Of a DNA stretch of 64,000 bases, positions 54,533 through 63,868 are shown piece by piece. Positions within the stretch are counted from its first letter, which is position 1. Each line of letters opens with the position of its first letter. Position numbers and translations under genes: made by a program. Location: NCBI RefSeq assembly GCF_900141865.1, contig NZ_FQYW01000004.1:161976-225975 (forward strand), given 5' to 3'. The notes below the pieces were generated by a model. It made no database searches, was not told the origin of the DNA, and saw only the letters and a list, made by a program, of their open reading frames with translations. The stretch is from Anaerovibrio lipolyticus DSM 3074 (GTDB lineage Bacteria > Bacillota > Negativicutes > Selenomonadales > Selenomonadaceae).

Positions 54533-55648
54533 TTACGCTCCGTAATAATCTTTCCGATTCCATAGACCAATTTCAATCTCAGGAAACTCCTTCCAGTTCG
54601 GAGCATCTTCATTGCGTGGCAAATTGATATCTACTTCTTCAAATGAGTAACTCTGCTTTCTAACAAATGTAACCTCAATTGTATTTGCATATGGTTGTCC
54701 ATTAATGTATAACACCTTACCACAATTGTTAATGTGATAGTGGACTACTTGATGTGTACTATTTATTTTTTCTAGTATTGAATTGTACCTCAACAGTTTA
54801 TCAAACTTGAGCATACCATGAAATTCAACCACAATTTGGGCAAATTGGCTTAACATTTTTTCAGGCATTGATTCAAAAACGCCCCACTCCGCACCTTCAA
54901 CATCCATCTTTAATATCATATTATTCATTTTTTCATGATGATTTATTTTCAAAAAAGTTGCCAACCTTTTTAACCTTTCAGTTTCCTCATAACCAGTTAT
55001 TCCTTGTTTTGTAAAATGAAATTTTTCATTTCTTTCTGGAATGTCTTCAATAGTATGGTCATACATGTAGATATCATATCCATATTTTGACATTGCCAAA
55101 TCCCAGGAAACATCATTACAAATCCCTATTGAATATGCTACCCCTCCAGGTAAATCATCTACCATAACATAACCGCCATCATTGACGTCCCCAATGCGAA
55201 TAAAACCGCAGTCATTGACATTCATTATTGACAGTAATTCGTGAAATCGTTGAATATTTTTTCGTAAATCATCATTAAAATAATTGAGACTCAAATCTAC
55301 AACTCTGGTAACATTCGTTGGTGTTAATACCATCCCATTTGGACAATCAGAAATGATATAAGTGCTATCCATTCCAGCCGCAATCAACTTATTTGCCACA
55401 TCAAACCTATCACCCTCTGATAGCATGGCAACAACTATATATGAATTTTTATTATGCTCAACAAATTTATTTAAATCTGCAACTGAATTAGAATCTACCC
55501 ATTTTATATCACCAGTATAATTTGCAGCTACTAATTCTGCGTAATATTGGCTTCCCACATTACCTGTACCCCAAATAACAACAGAGGCATTCTTGGGTAT
55601 ACTGGAAAACGGAAACATATGACACAATGCATAATTAAACTCTTTCAC
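54533..55648 (-). CDS. FkbM-family methyltransferase with N-terminal GAGxxG module
   Basis: The 371-residue protein has an N-terminal module (VVIWGTGNVGSQYYAEL; KWVDSNSVADLN; YIVVAMLSEGDRFD) and a C-terminal FkbM-type SAM methyltransferase (FIRIGDVNDGGYVMVDDL; GICNDVSWDLAMSKYG; NNMILKMDVEGAEWGVFES; IVVEFHGML). FkbM enzymes O-methylate sugars. GTG start at 55648, with AGAGGA upstream, begins after the upstream gene's stop. Confidence 0.82.
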   Translation of the reverse strand: MKEFNYALCHMFPFSSIPKNASVVIWGTGNVGSQYYAELVAANYTGDIKWVDSNSVADLNKFVEHNKNSYIVVAMLSEGDRFDVANKLIAAGMDSTYIISDCPNGMVLTPTNVTRVVDLSLNYFNDDLRKNIQRFHELLSIMNVNDCGFIRIGDVNDGGYVMVDDLPGGVAYSIGICNDVSWDLAMSKYGYDIYMYDHTIEDIPERNEKFHFTKQGITGYEETERLKRLATFLKINHHEKMNNMILKMDVEGAEWGVFESMPEKMLSQFAQIVVEFHGMLKFDKLLRYNSILEKINSTHQVVHYHINNCGKVLYINGQPYANTIEVTFVRKQSYSFEEVDINLPRNEDAPNWKEFPEIEIGLWNRKDYYGA

Positions 55649-55662
55649 CCTAATACTTCCTC

Positions 55663-57084
55663 TCAAGAAATAAATTGATCTTTTATTGCTTCCATAACCT
55701 GCTCCGCGGTAATTCCCCACATACATTCCGGACGGTCTAACCTACGATAGCATACAGAAAAATCAGTATCCAGATAATAGCACTCACTACAAACCTTTGA
55801 TACTATATTTATATTTTGCGGATAACCAAAAAAGTGAACTGGGGTAGGCCCAAACAAAACTGCACATCTAGTTCCTAGCTGTGTGGCAATATGTACCAAC
55901 CCGCCTTCACAATCTAAGTGCAATGATGAATCCTGAAGAATATACTTAACCGTCTCAATATTTTCTCCAAATACATATCTGTCTGCGCCCTTTATGTGAT
56001 AACTTTCTTTCATGCCTAACTGAACAACGGATATATTAGGATTCTCAAGCTTAAACAGACTTAAAAATTCTTCATATCGTTTAATAGGCCATATTTTATT
56101 AGGTATATATTTATTATCATCCTCATGCCCATTATATCCCCAACCAAAATTAATAGTAATGTACCTGTCAGGTAGTTTTAATTTCTGAAATTTTTCCTTA
56201 TATTCCTCACATAATGGAATGTGCACCTTCGTGTCATTGATAGGAAATAAGCCATCAAAAGCATATGAAGTATAGGCATTTATCCCCTTCTTTTTACATC
56301 TTGAAAATAAAACATTGTTTTCAATAACTCGCGTATTATCAAGATATTCATCATTTATTATCGTTAAAAGCTGATTAATTTTACTTGCAAATCTGCTATT
56401 TTTCTTTTGTATAGATTCATGGTTGACATGATACATCTGTAATATATAGCCAGGATAAAAGGCTAAATCGTAATTATAACAAGTGCCAGTGAATGGAACA
56501 GTTTCATTGGAGTTTATTTGGTTAATACCTTCCTCGTCTGAAAAAAGGACCTTTATAAAATCGTAAATAGATCCATCTACATATAAATCCAAAGATATGG
56601 CATTACCAAACTCTTTAATCAGTTCATGGATAAACCGCTTGGAAATAATCGCATCCCCCAGCCCTTTTCCCAAAAGAACTGCCAATGAAATGGCATTGCT
56701 AAAACACGATGCCCCAACAGGTGCTTTGTTATATACGCTTAAAATTGCACTTTTTTCAGAAAAAATTGGTGAATCAGACACAATTTTCGAATTAGGAACA
56801 CAATACGTTTGGACCAAATCAGTGGCAACTTTATTACGAATAGAATCATTTTTTATAGCAATCATTACTTTATCAAATGATAAATCTATTAGTTTCTCAG
56901 GAGCCACCATTTTTATATCATGTACTTCGAACTTTTGCCATTCCCGATCAGCTACAGCAACAATGTTGGCATAATTTGTGGCTCTCAATTGTTCAATATA
57001 CTGGTTTCCAATAACCCCCGCACCATATATTACAATATTACTTCCTTGTGTAATTTTTCCAAAAGGAAACAGATATTTCCACAT
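55663..57084 (-). CDS. GT9 heptosyltransferase-like protein with N-terminal GAGxxG module
   Basis: The 473-residue protein has an N-terminal module (IVIYGAGVIGNQYIEQL; AVADREWQKFEV; KVMIAIKNDSIRNK). The C-terminal GT-B domain of family GT9 shows IWPIKRYEEFLSLF, LDCEGGLVHIATQLGTRCAV and LFGPTPVHFFGYP. GT9 enzymes commonly transfer heptose from NDP-heptose, fitting the heptose synthesis genes directly upstream. GGAG lies 8 bases before the start. Confidence 0.85.
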   Translation of the reverse strand: MWKYLFPFGKITQGSNIVIYGAGVIGNQYIEQLRATNYANIVAVADREWQKFEVHDIKMVAPEKLIDLSFDKVMIAIKNDSIRNKVATDLVQTYCVPNSKIVSDSPIFSEKSAILSVYNKAPVGASCFSNAISLAVLLGKGLGDAIISKRFIHELIKEFGNAISLDLYVDGSIYDFIKVLFSDEEGINQINSNETVPFTGTCYNYDLAFYPGYILQMYHVNHESIQKKNSRFASKINQLLTIINDEYLDNTRVIENNVLFSRCKKKGINAYTSYAFDGLFPINDTKVHIPLCEEYKEKFQKLKLPDRYITINFGWGYNGHEDDNKYIPNKIWPIKRYEEFLSLFKLENPNISVVQLGMKESYHIKGADRYVFGENIETVKYILQDSSLHLDCEGGLVHIATQLGTRCAVLFGPTPVHFFGYPQNINIVSKVCSECYYLDTDFSVCYRRLDRPECMWGITAEQVMEAIKDQFIS

Positions 57085-57102
57085 GCCCCCAGCTCCTCAT
57101 AG

Positions 57103-57690
57103 TCATTTTACCAAATGATTTTTACCACACAAATGACAATAGAACATGCTCATCATCAAATGGTCATATATCATATGAATATCTTCAGTTATTTGCATAC
57201 TGTTGATTGGTACATGCAAGGATATATCACTTAGCTTACGCAGTTTACCACCGTCAAATCCAGTCAAGCCAATAATCTTATTGCCATGTGATTTTGCATA
57301 TTCTACTGCATTAATAACATTTTTTGAATTGCCGCTGCCGGAAATAGCAATTACAACATCACCAGGTTCAATTACACCTCTTAACTGAAACCTAAATATC
57401 TCATCAAATCCTATATCATTTGCTATTGCCATTACAGTAGGAACATTATCATTAAGACATTGAAATCTAAATTTATCTTCCACATATTCAGAGACACCTT
57501 TGCCGAAATCATTAACAATATGTGAAGCCGTTGCTGAGCTGCCACCATTACCAAAAACATACACTCTCTTATGCTTTTTAGCAGTGTCCAACAAAAGATT
57601 TAATGCCTCGTTAACTGCATTAACGTCCAATTTTTTCAACGTTTCTATTTCCAATGCTACATAATCACTAATATCTTGTTTAAAGTCCAT
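57103..57690 (-). CDS. gmhA: Sedoheptulose 7-phosphate isomerase (GmhA)
   Basis: The 195-residue SIS-domain protein has the GmhA patterns FGNGGSSATASHIVNDFGKG, LNDNVPTVMAIANDIGFDE, GDVVIAISGSGNSKNVI and a C-terminal ITEDIHMIYDHLMM. It converts sedoheptulose 7-phosphate to D-glycero-D-manno-heptose 7-phosphate. Start set at 57690 (MDFKQDI) overlapping the epimerase stop by 11 bases; the longer frame would lie inside that gene. Confidence 0.93.
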   Translation of the reverse strand: MDFKQDISDYVALEIETLKKLDVNAVNEALNLLLDTAKKHKRVYVFGNGGSSATASHIVNDFGKGVSEYVEDKFRFQCLNDNVPTVMAIANDIGFDEIFRFQLRGVIEPGDVVIAISGSGNSKNVINAVEYAKSHGNKIIGLTGFDGGKLRKLSDISLHVPINSMQITEDIHMIYDHLMMSMFYCHLCGKNHLVK

Positions 57691-58654
57691 AACTTTCCCT
57701 ACTTTCATCACAGCCATTATCAAGGGCATCTTTGACGGTTTGTTCAACAGCTTCATCAGAAGTATATTTAGGCTTCCACCCTGTCGACAATACCTTTGAT
57801 ATATCATATTTAAACCGCGGCACATCACCTTTCCAGCCCCTGTCACCACCAGTATAGTTGAACTTAACTTCCTTAAGCCCCAATACATCCACTATTATTT
57901 CAGCAATATGGGTAACTGTGGTTCCAGCACTCTCAACACTGATATTATAGATTTCTTGGTCCCTTTTTATATCACTGGTTAATCTAACAATGGCATCTAT
58001 TAAATCAATGACATATATATATGGCTTACACTGTTTCCCATCGCCTAAAATTTCTAATTCCTTAGGATTTCTACGCAATTTTCTAATAAAATCAAAAATA
58101 ACCCCATGGGTTAATCTAGGGCCAATAACATTGGGAAACCTGAAGATTACTGCATTTATGTCACACATAGATACATAAGATGATATTAAGGCTTCGGAAG
58201 CAAGTTTAGCCCCGCCATAATATGAAACAGGCTTAAGCCCACCAGTTTCCTCACGTAGCATAACATCTGGCATTTCCCCGTAAACGGCTGATGTGGAGGC
58301 AAAAAATATATTCTTGACCTTTGCTTTTCTCATTCCCTCAAGAATTGCCCTGGTTGTCAGTAAAGTATCGTTAAAGTCGATGGAAGGTTCGTTGCCACCC
58401 TTTTGTATATCCGAATTAGCAGCCATATGATATACAATATCAAATTTATTTTCAGTAAATAATTTGTCTATATCAGCTTGATTGGCCAATTCAATTTCAT
58501 AAAACTCAAAATTCGCGTTGTCCATAAGATGCTCAATATTTTTTTTGCCCATAATGAGCTTATCGGCCACAACTACTTTATCCCCTTTGGCAATTAATGC
58601 ATCGCAAAGATGACTGCCTATAAAACCTGCACCACCAGCTACCAAAATATTCAT
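57680..58654 (-). CDS. NAD-dependent sugar epimerase/dehydratase
   Basis: The 324-residue extended SDR enzyme has the NAD motif GGAGFIGSHL at residues 7-16, a catalytic Ser/Thr in FFASTSAVYGE and YYGGAK (Y-x3-K). The C-terminal half binds the nucleotide sugar. Its place between the heptose kinase and GmhA suggests it modifies the NDP-heptose or a partner sugar. The substrate cannot be set from sequence; UDP-glucose 4-epimerase-like activity is the default alternative. Confidence 0.85.
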   Translation of the reverse strand: MNILVAGGAGFIGSHLCDALIAKGDKVVVADKLIMGKKNIEHLMDNANFEFYEIELANQADIDKLFTENKFDIVYHMAANSDIQKGGNEPSIDFNDTLLTTRAILEGMRKAKVKNIFFASTSAVYGEMPDVMLREETGGLKPVSYYGGAKLASEALISSYVSMCDINAVIFRFPNVIGPRLTHGVIFDFIRKLRRNPKELEILGDGKQCKPYIYVIDLIDAIVRLTSDIKRDQEIYNISVESAGTTVTHIAEIIVDVLGLKEVKFNYTGGDRGWKGDVPRFKYDISKVLSTGWKPKYTSDEAVEQTVKDALDNGCDESRESYGL

Positions 58655-58668
58655 ATATTAATCTCCCA

Positions 58669-59655
58669 TTAAATAAAATCTTTATCCGTCATTACAATTG
58701 TCGAACCGGAATTATCCAGTTCAAACTCCATTTCCCGTAAATCGTGCAAAGCTCTTCTTACATTTCCATGTTTCTTTTCAGGAACATAAAAAATCATAAA
58801 TCCAGCTCCTCCGGCACCTAACAACTTACCACCAGCAGCACCTGAATTCATAGCCCGCTCGTATACATCATCAATAAATGAATTACTTATACCAGATACC
58901 AGTGATCTCTTTAGAAGCCAATTCTGATGAAGCAGGTTTCCCATTGCATCAACATTGTTACTCTGTAGTTTCTCTTTTAATTGACGTGTTAAATCACACA
59001 TTTTCTTTTGAGCATCTAATTTATCAGTCTCTGTAATACTCTTGGACTGCTTTCTTAATATTTCAGAAGCCGAGTGGCTACCACCCACATAAAACATCAA
59101 TATGTTCTTTTCAAGTTTTGTATAACTTTCCGGAGCCATAATAATCGGCTCAACATTTACAAATCCATTTGGCATAAACTCATAATACTTTAGCCCACCA
59201 AATGCAGCTGCAAACTGATCTTGTTTCCCGATTGGTTCTCCTAGCTTAACAATTTCTACCTCACATGCATCCTTTGCCAGCTTATATTTCGAAACGAATT
59301 CTCCTTTATAAGTGTGAAGAAGATGTAGCAGAGCCACCGTAAATGTACTGGATGATCCCAGTCCCGTTCCGGCAGGAATATCAGCCATACTTGATAGCTC
59401 CACGCCCTTAATATTAAAATCTTTTAAGCATTGTTTAAAAATTCTATGTTTAATATCATCAAACCTATTTACTATTTCAGTTTGTGAATATTTCAATACT
59501 ATCTGGTCCCTCTCAAAAGCTTTATGAATGGCAAGATACATGTATTTTCTTATAGTTGTACTTAACACACAACCACCATTTTTTTCATAAAAGCTTGGTA
59601 GATCGCTTCCCCCACCACAAAAACTGACTCTAAATGGTGCTCTTGTAATAATCAT
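58669..59655 (-). CDS. hddA: D-glycero-alpha-D-manno-heptose 7-phosphate kinase (HddA-like GHMP kinase)
   Basis: The 328-residue GHMP kinase starts MIITRAPFRVSFCGGGSDLP, typical of HddA. It has the ATP loop PAGTGLGSSSTFTVALL and a C-terminal KLLGAGGAGFMIFY. The reaction is 1-phosphorylation of D-glycero-D-manno-heptose 7-phosphate, the step after GmhA. The context (gmhA, hddC-gmhB fusion) supports the heptose assignment over fucokinase-like relatives. Confidence 0.9.
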   Translation of the reverse strand: MIITRAPFRVSFCGGGSDLPSFYEKNGGCVLSTTIRKYMYLAIHKAFERDQIVLKYSQTEIVNRFDDIKHRIFKQCLKDFNIKGVELSSMADIPAGTGLGSSSTFTVALLHLLHTYKGEFVSKYKLAKDACEVEIVKLGEPIGKQDQFAAAFGGLKYYEFMPNGFVNVEPIIMAPESYTKLEKNILMFYVGGSHSASEILRKQSKSITETDKLDAQKKMCDLTRQLKEKLQSNNVDAMGNLLHQNWLLKRSLVSGISNSFIDDVYERAMNSGAAGGKLLGAGGAGFMIFYVPEKKHGNVRRALHDLREMEFELDNSGSTIVMTDKDFI

Positions 59656-59703
59656 AAGATGTTCACCCTTTTTATATTATCTTCGTATAAAAAACATATT
59701 ATT

Positions 59704-61005
59704 TTAATCAGTTAAAATTTTATTAACAATATCTAACAATGAACCCCCAGATATATCCTGTCCCATATTTTCTCGTCCTATAAAAGCAGTTTTACACCCC
59801 GCATTTTTCCCAGCCCCAATGTCGTTTTTGCTATCACCTACCATCCAAGATGCTGTTAAATCTACATTGAAATCACTTGCTGCCTGCAATAATAATCCTG
59901 GTCTTGGCTTACGGCACTCACAAATAATCTTCAATTCAACGACTTCGCCATCGTATCCTTTATGAGGATGGTGCGGACAATAATATATAGCATCTATATA
60001 GGCACCGAAAGCACCAAGCACCGTTTCCATTTTATTGTGTATTTCCCGCAGTCCGTCAACTGTTACTTCGCCTCTGGCAATCACTGGCTGGTTAGTGATT
60101 ACAATTGCTAGATACCCAGATGAATTTATTTTCTTAATTGCCTCCTGAACTCCTGGGAGTAATTCAAATTCATCTACTGAACGCAAAAAACCAATATGCT
60201 TGTTAATAGTTCCATCCCTATCAATAAAAAATGCTTTTTGCGTACACCTTAAATTTTTTTCTTGTACTATCCCCATCTGTAAATCTCTGATTGCAGACTC
60301 AAGCCTCTCCGGGGTCCCCATATCTTTGCAATATTCTGGGCTATCGTAACAAAACATTTTTCCAGTACCACATAATGGCTTAAGTAATTGCCTATCAAGA
60401 TCAACTTTTATAATATTTCCGTCTACGCCTACTGAACCTACTTCGTCTCTTTTAATTCCACAAATATCCAGTACTTTGGGACTTATTATATGCAAGCCAG
60501 CATTTACCCTGTTTTGATAATATTTTGGCTTTTCATCTTCCTTGGTGAGCCACGCCTCAACGCTACTGTCATTATTGCTTATGATAATGCTTGAATCGTA
60601 GGGATGACTGTTAGGATGTGTAAATAAAGTAACTAGTCCCCCTTTTGCTCTATGAAAATTAACGAACCGATTAAAATCTATATCGAATAAAGCATCTGCA
60701 AGAAGGAACATAAAATCCTCTTTAAGATCCAACTTAAACAGTGCTCCAACGTTTCCTAACGGAATATCTTCAACAAAGTACTCAATATTCACGCCAAACT
60801 TTTTACCATCACCAAAATAATCCCTTATTTGTTCCGCCTTATAAGAGACTGTTATTATTATATCTGTATAGCCTTGATCCCTTAATGACTCTATTTCTCT
60901 TTGAAGAACAGGCTTACCACATATTGGAATGAGTGGTTTTGGAACCTGTGAATTAACAGATTGTATGCGTGTTCCCTTTCCACCTGCTGCTATTACCACT
61001 TTCAT
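59704..61005 (-). CDS. Fused heptose-1-phosphate nucleotidyltransferase (HddC-like) and heptose 1,7-bisphosphate phosphatase (GmhB-like)
   Basis: The 433-residue protein carries two consecutive pathway enzymes. Residues 1 to about 235 are a nucleotidyltransferase (VIAAGGKGTRIQSVNSQVPK). Residues about 255-430 are a HAD phosphatase of the GmhB type: FFIDRDGTINKHIGF, VITNQPVIARGE, the zinc loop CPHHPHKGYDGE...CECRKP and SWMVGDSKNDIGAG. Together with GmhA and HddA this completes a route from sedoheptulose 7-phosphate to an activated heptose (probably GDP-heptose). In most bacteria the two enzymes are separate. Confidence 0.9.
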   Translation of the reverse strand: MKVVIAAGGKGTRIQSVNSQVPKPLIPICGKPVLQREIESLRDQGYTDIIITVSYKAEQIRDYFGDGKKFGVNIEYFVEDIPLGNVGALFKLDLKEDFMFLLADALFDIDFNRFVNFHRAKGGLVTLFTHPNSHPYDSSIIISNNDSSVEAWLTKEDEKPKYYQNRVNAGLHIISPKVLDICGIKRDEVGSVGVDGNIIKVDLDRQLLKPLCGTGKMFCYDSPEYCKDMGTPERLESAIRDLQMGIVQEKNLRCTQKAFFIDRDGTINKHIGFLRSVDEFELLPGVQEAIKKINSSGYLAIVITNQPVIARGEVTVDGLREIHNKMETVLGAFGAYIDAIYYCPHHPHKGYDGEVVELKIICECRKPRPGLLLQAASDFNVDLTASWMVGDSKNDIGAGKNAGCKTAFIGRENMGQDISGGSLLDIVNKILTD

Positions 61006-61065
61006 AATCGTCTCGTCCCTACGTGTAAAATAAACTCTTTTCTACTCCGTCCATGGAAAATATAT

Positions 61066-62397
61066 TTATAAATTAAGACATTCTATTGAATAGACACCTA
61101 CACTACTGCATTTGTCATATTCCTTTATTTGATTATATATTTCCTCAGTATGTTTACTATTTGCAATAAATATAGCATCAGGACAACAATCCATCGCAGT
61201 CTCAAATGAAAAAACTTTTTTTCCTTCCACAACTTTCCCCTGCATACCTATGTTATTGTCAATCCAGCCAAGCATACGTTTTTCCAAAATATCCCTATGC
61301 CAATTGTAAAACAATTTGCCCACAATTCCCGCACCAAATATAAATACCTTCCTCCTTATGTTTATTTCCTCTCTTAACTTGTCACTTATTTCTTTTAATT
61401 GGGCCAGCATGTTGTTTAAACCTGAATATTCTTCCTCAATTTGTTTACTAAATCCATTTTTACACTCCAAAAGAAATCTTTTATAAACTGGCAACTTCAC
61501 AAAACCAATATACCCCCGCAAAAAATCGTTCCACTGTCCAGCCAAAATTTCTGCCAATATATCTTTTGGGTACACCTCTCGTTCGCAATTACGCATTTCA
61601 ATTTCAGTCAAAAAGTTCAAATATGCCTCTAAATATTGTCCACCTTTATCAACTTGCCTAAAGGTGAAAGCATATATTTCTTCAGGAAATTTCTCCAAGG
61701 GAAAGTCCAACATTTCCTTTAAATTGCGTTTACAAACTTCTATTGCATATTTAACCATTTTCGGGGCAAGATTTGTCCCATAGCCAAACTTGTAATCTAA
61801 CAATACTTCCGGTATATTCGTGAATTTTCCATAGTTTACAGCTTTGCACCACAACTCATAATCTTCAGCAGGCTCGTTCTCATTATATATGAGTCCATTA
61901 TTTAAAAATTCTTCTCTCCTAAACATAACAGTTGGATGTGCAATCACATCCCTAAATATAAATAATGTTTTTATGCGCTCCGGATCAGTTTCCACCTCTA
62001 TAACTGTCTGTCTATCTGGCGCTACTATTCGGTAATTTGTACCACAAAGCATAATATCAGGATTTTTTTCCATATAAGCAATTTGTTTTTCAAATCTTTC
62101 TGGATATGAATAATCATCGGCATCCATTCTTGCTATATATTTACCAGTTGCATACTGAATTCCTAAATTCAATGAACTGGCAACCCCTTTTTTCCCTGAA
62201 GTTCTCTGTATAAGTTTTACCCTATTATCAGTTAACTCATAAGATTTTATAATATCCCCTGAGCCGTCACTAGAATCAATCTCATTTACTATTAAAAATT
62301 CAAAGTCCGTATAAGTCTGATTCAAAATACTTTCTATTGATTTTTTTAGGTTATCTTTTTCATTATAAACCGGCATTACCACAGATATCATTGGCAT
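61066..62397 (-). CDS. GT2 glycosyltransferase with C-terminal GAGxxG module
   Basis: The 443-residue protein has GT2 motifs SVVMPVYNEKDNLKKSIESI, YIARMDADDYSYPERFEKQ and EDYELWCKAVNYG. The C-terminal module begins near residue 340 (FIFGAGIVGKLFYNWH; WIDNNIGMQGKVVEG; AIFIANSKHTEEIYNQ). The sugar is unknown. The downstream gap to the heptose genes is 60 bases and shows no terminator. Confidence 0.87.
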   Translation of the reverse strand: MPMISVVMPVYNEKDNLKKSIESILNQTYTDFEFLIVNEIDSSDGSGDIIKSYELTDNRVKLIQRTSGKKGVASSLNLGIQYATGKYIARMDADDYSYPERFEKQIAYMEKNPDIMLCGTNYRIVAPDRQTVIEVETDPERIKTLFIFRDVIAHPTVMFRREEFLNNGLIYNENEPAEDYELWCKAVNYGKFTNIPEVLLDYKFGYGTNLAPKMVKYAIEVCKRNLKEMLDFPLEKFPEEIYAFTFRQVDKGGQYLEAYLNFLTEIEMRNCEREVYPKDILAEILAGQWNDFLRGYIGFVKLPVYKRFLLECKNGFSKQIEEEYSGLNNMLAQLKEISDKLREEINIRRKVFIFGAGIVGKLFYNWHRDILEKRMLGWIDNNIGMQGKVVEGKKVFSFETAMDCCPDAIFIANSKHTEEIYNQIKEYDKCSSVGVYSIECLNL

Positions 62398-62463
62398 AAA
62401 ACAGACACCGCCCTCAAATTATATAATATAGAAAAATTATAATAAAAATTGCAACTTTATTCA

Positions 62464-63783
62464 TCACCGATATTCATCTATAGTTTCTTGAATTTTCAAA
62501 TTTATTCTATCAGCAAAGGATTTCATGCTAAAATTTTTCTCATAAACCTCTCGAGCAGCTTTTTTCATGTCATCTAGTGTTGAATAATTATTAATAACAT
62601 ATTTGATTTTCTCAGATAATGCTTTACAATCATCAGAATGTACTACAAAACCACTTACACCATCTTTAATAAACTCTGCAACTCCTGTCGCATCAGTTGT
62701 TATACATATTTTACTGTTCATCATACCTTCAATTATAGCAATTGATAAGGTTTCTTCTCGTGATGGACACACAATAACATCTATTTCGCCAAACCTCTCT
62801 CGTATTGCTTTTCGCTCAAGAACACCTGTAAACACCACATTAGATAAGCACACGGCCTTTTCTTTTACGCTAGCCACGTATTTATTTTTTTCATCACACG
62901 AACCAATTATAAAGAATGTAGCCTTAATCCTTATATCACCAGGCAACATCTGAATTGCTTCAATTAATAAGTCCTGAGCTTTTAATTCATTCACATCACC
63001 AACAACTGCAAAATTTATCGTTCCATCAATGCCTTTTTTAGAATCAGATACCGCTTCATCCGGTATACCTAATGGTAATATCGTATTTACCCGTTGAGGA
63101 TAATAATAGTCAAACACATCAGCAGCCCACTGAGACACTGCTGCAATATGAGCTTTTGAAAATTTTTTCACATCATTATATTCGTCAAAATAAGTTTTTG
63201 TATAATCGTATATCCACTTATATTTCTTCCCGAATTCATGTACCCACCACAAAACAGGAATACTATTACATAACTCACAAACTATTTGAATGTTTTGGAG
63301 CGTATTCACTATCGCAATATCATAGTTTTTCATCCAATACAACTCAGTGTGATCAATATATGGTAGTGAAGGACAAACAATAACGTTTATTTTATTGCTT
63401 TTTATTGTCTGTAACAACTCTTGCTGAATTGATGGAACCGCTACTGTTACCTCATATACTGCTTTATCTATTAATTTAGCAGCATACAAAATAGCCAAAG
63501 AGGCACCATTATAATTCATATCCACAGATATGATTAAAACACGTTTCTTTTTATAATCATTTTTGACTATATTTAATTTAAGAATTCCTTTGTTTTTGAG
63601 GCCACAACATTTTTCTAATGATATTATTTGGGTGCTATCCACTTCCATTCCCAAAAGTTGTTGCTTCATTTCATTGTAATACTTGCTGGCAATAGCTATA
63701 TAATCATATTTCATTTTTTTTACAGACATGGGATTTACTACTTGGTAAGCGTCAAAGTTTAAGTCGTCTTCCCGCCAGCCCAT
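62464..63783 (-). CDS. GT4-type glycosyltransferase, 5' end replaced by IS66 element
   Basis: The visible 439-residue frame has a GT-B domain: RVLIISVDMNYNGASLAILY, LWWVHEFG, FAVVGDVNELKAQDLLIEA, and VIVCPSREETLSIAIIEGMM, the GT4 donor-site pattern. Ahead of it, VVNPMSVKKMKYDYIAIAS is the second half of the same Rossmann-like module fused to other island genes. The first half (GAGxxG) is missing. The frame begins inside the IS66 end at about 63745, so the first codons are IS sequence and the original start is lost. It may be a pseudogene or make a truncated enzyme. Confidence 0.8.
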   Translation of the reverse strand: MGWREDDLNFDAYQVVNPMSVKKMKYDYIAIASKYYNEMKQQLLGMEVDSTQIISLEKCCGLKNKGILKLNIVKNDYKKKRVLIISVDMNYNGASLAILYAAKLIDKAVYEVTVAVPSIQQELLQTIKSNKINVIVCPSLPYIDHTELYWMKNYDIAIVNTLQNIQIVCELCNSIPVLWWVHEFGKKYKWIYDYTKTYFDEYNDVKKFSKAHIAAVSQWAADVFDYYYPQRVNTILPLGIPDEAVSDSKKGIDGTINFAVVGDVNELKAQDLLIEAIQMLPGDIRIKATFFIIGSCDEKNKYVASVKEKAVCLSNVVFTGVLERKAIRERFGEIDVIVCPSREETLSIAIIEGMMNSKICITTDATGVAEFIKDGVSGFVVHSDDCKALSEKIKYVINNYSTLDDMKKAAREVYEKNFSMKSFADRINLKIQETIDEYR

Positions 63784-63814
63784 TCTCGTGGGATAATAAC
63801 ACTAACAAATTAAA

Positions 63815-63847
63815 GTTTTGCCGAATGTCTTCGTGTTTCGGGAAAAC
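63815..63847. terminator. Hairpin inside the IS66 end
   Basis: GTTTT-G-CCGAA pairs with TTCGG-G-AAAAC around a 12-base loop. It lies between the terminal repeat and the first IS gene, where it may block transcription entering the IS from outside. Confidence 0.5.
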
Positions 63848-63868
63848 TTCAAATTGGAGGTGTTTTCT

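Noticed and set aside
57103..57888. A 261-residue GmhA with an N-terminal extension
   Set aside because: The extra 66 residues lie within the upstream epimerase coding region in another frame; the start at 57690 gives a normal GmhA length.
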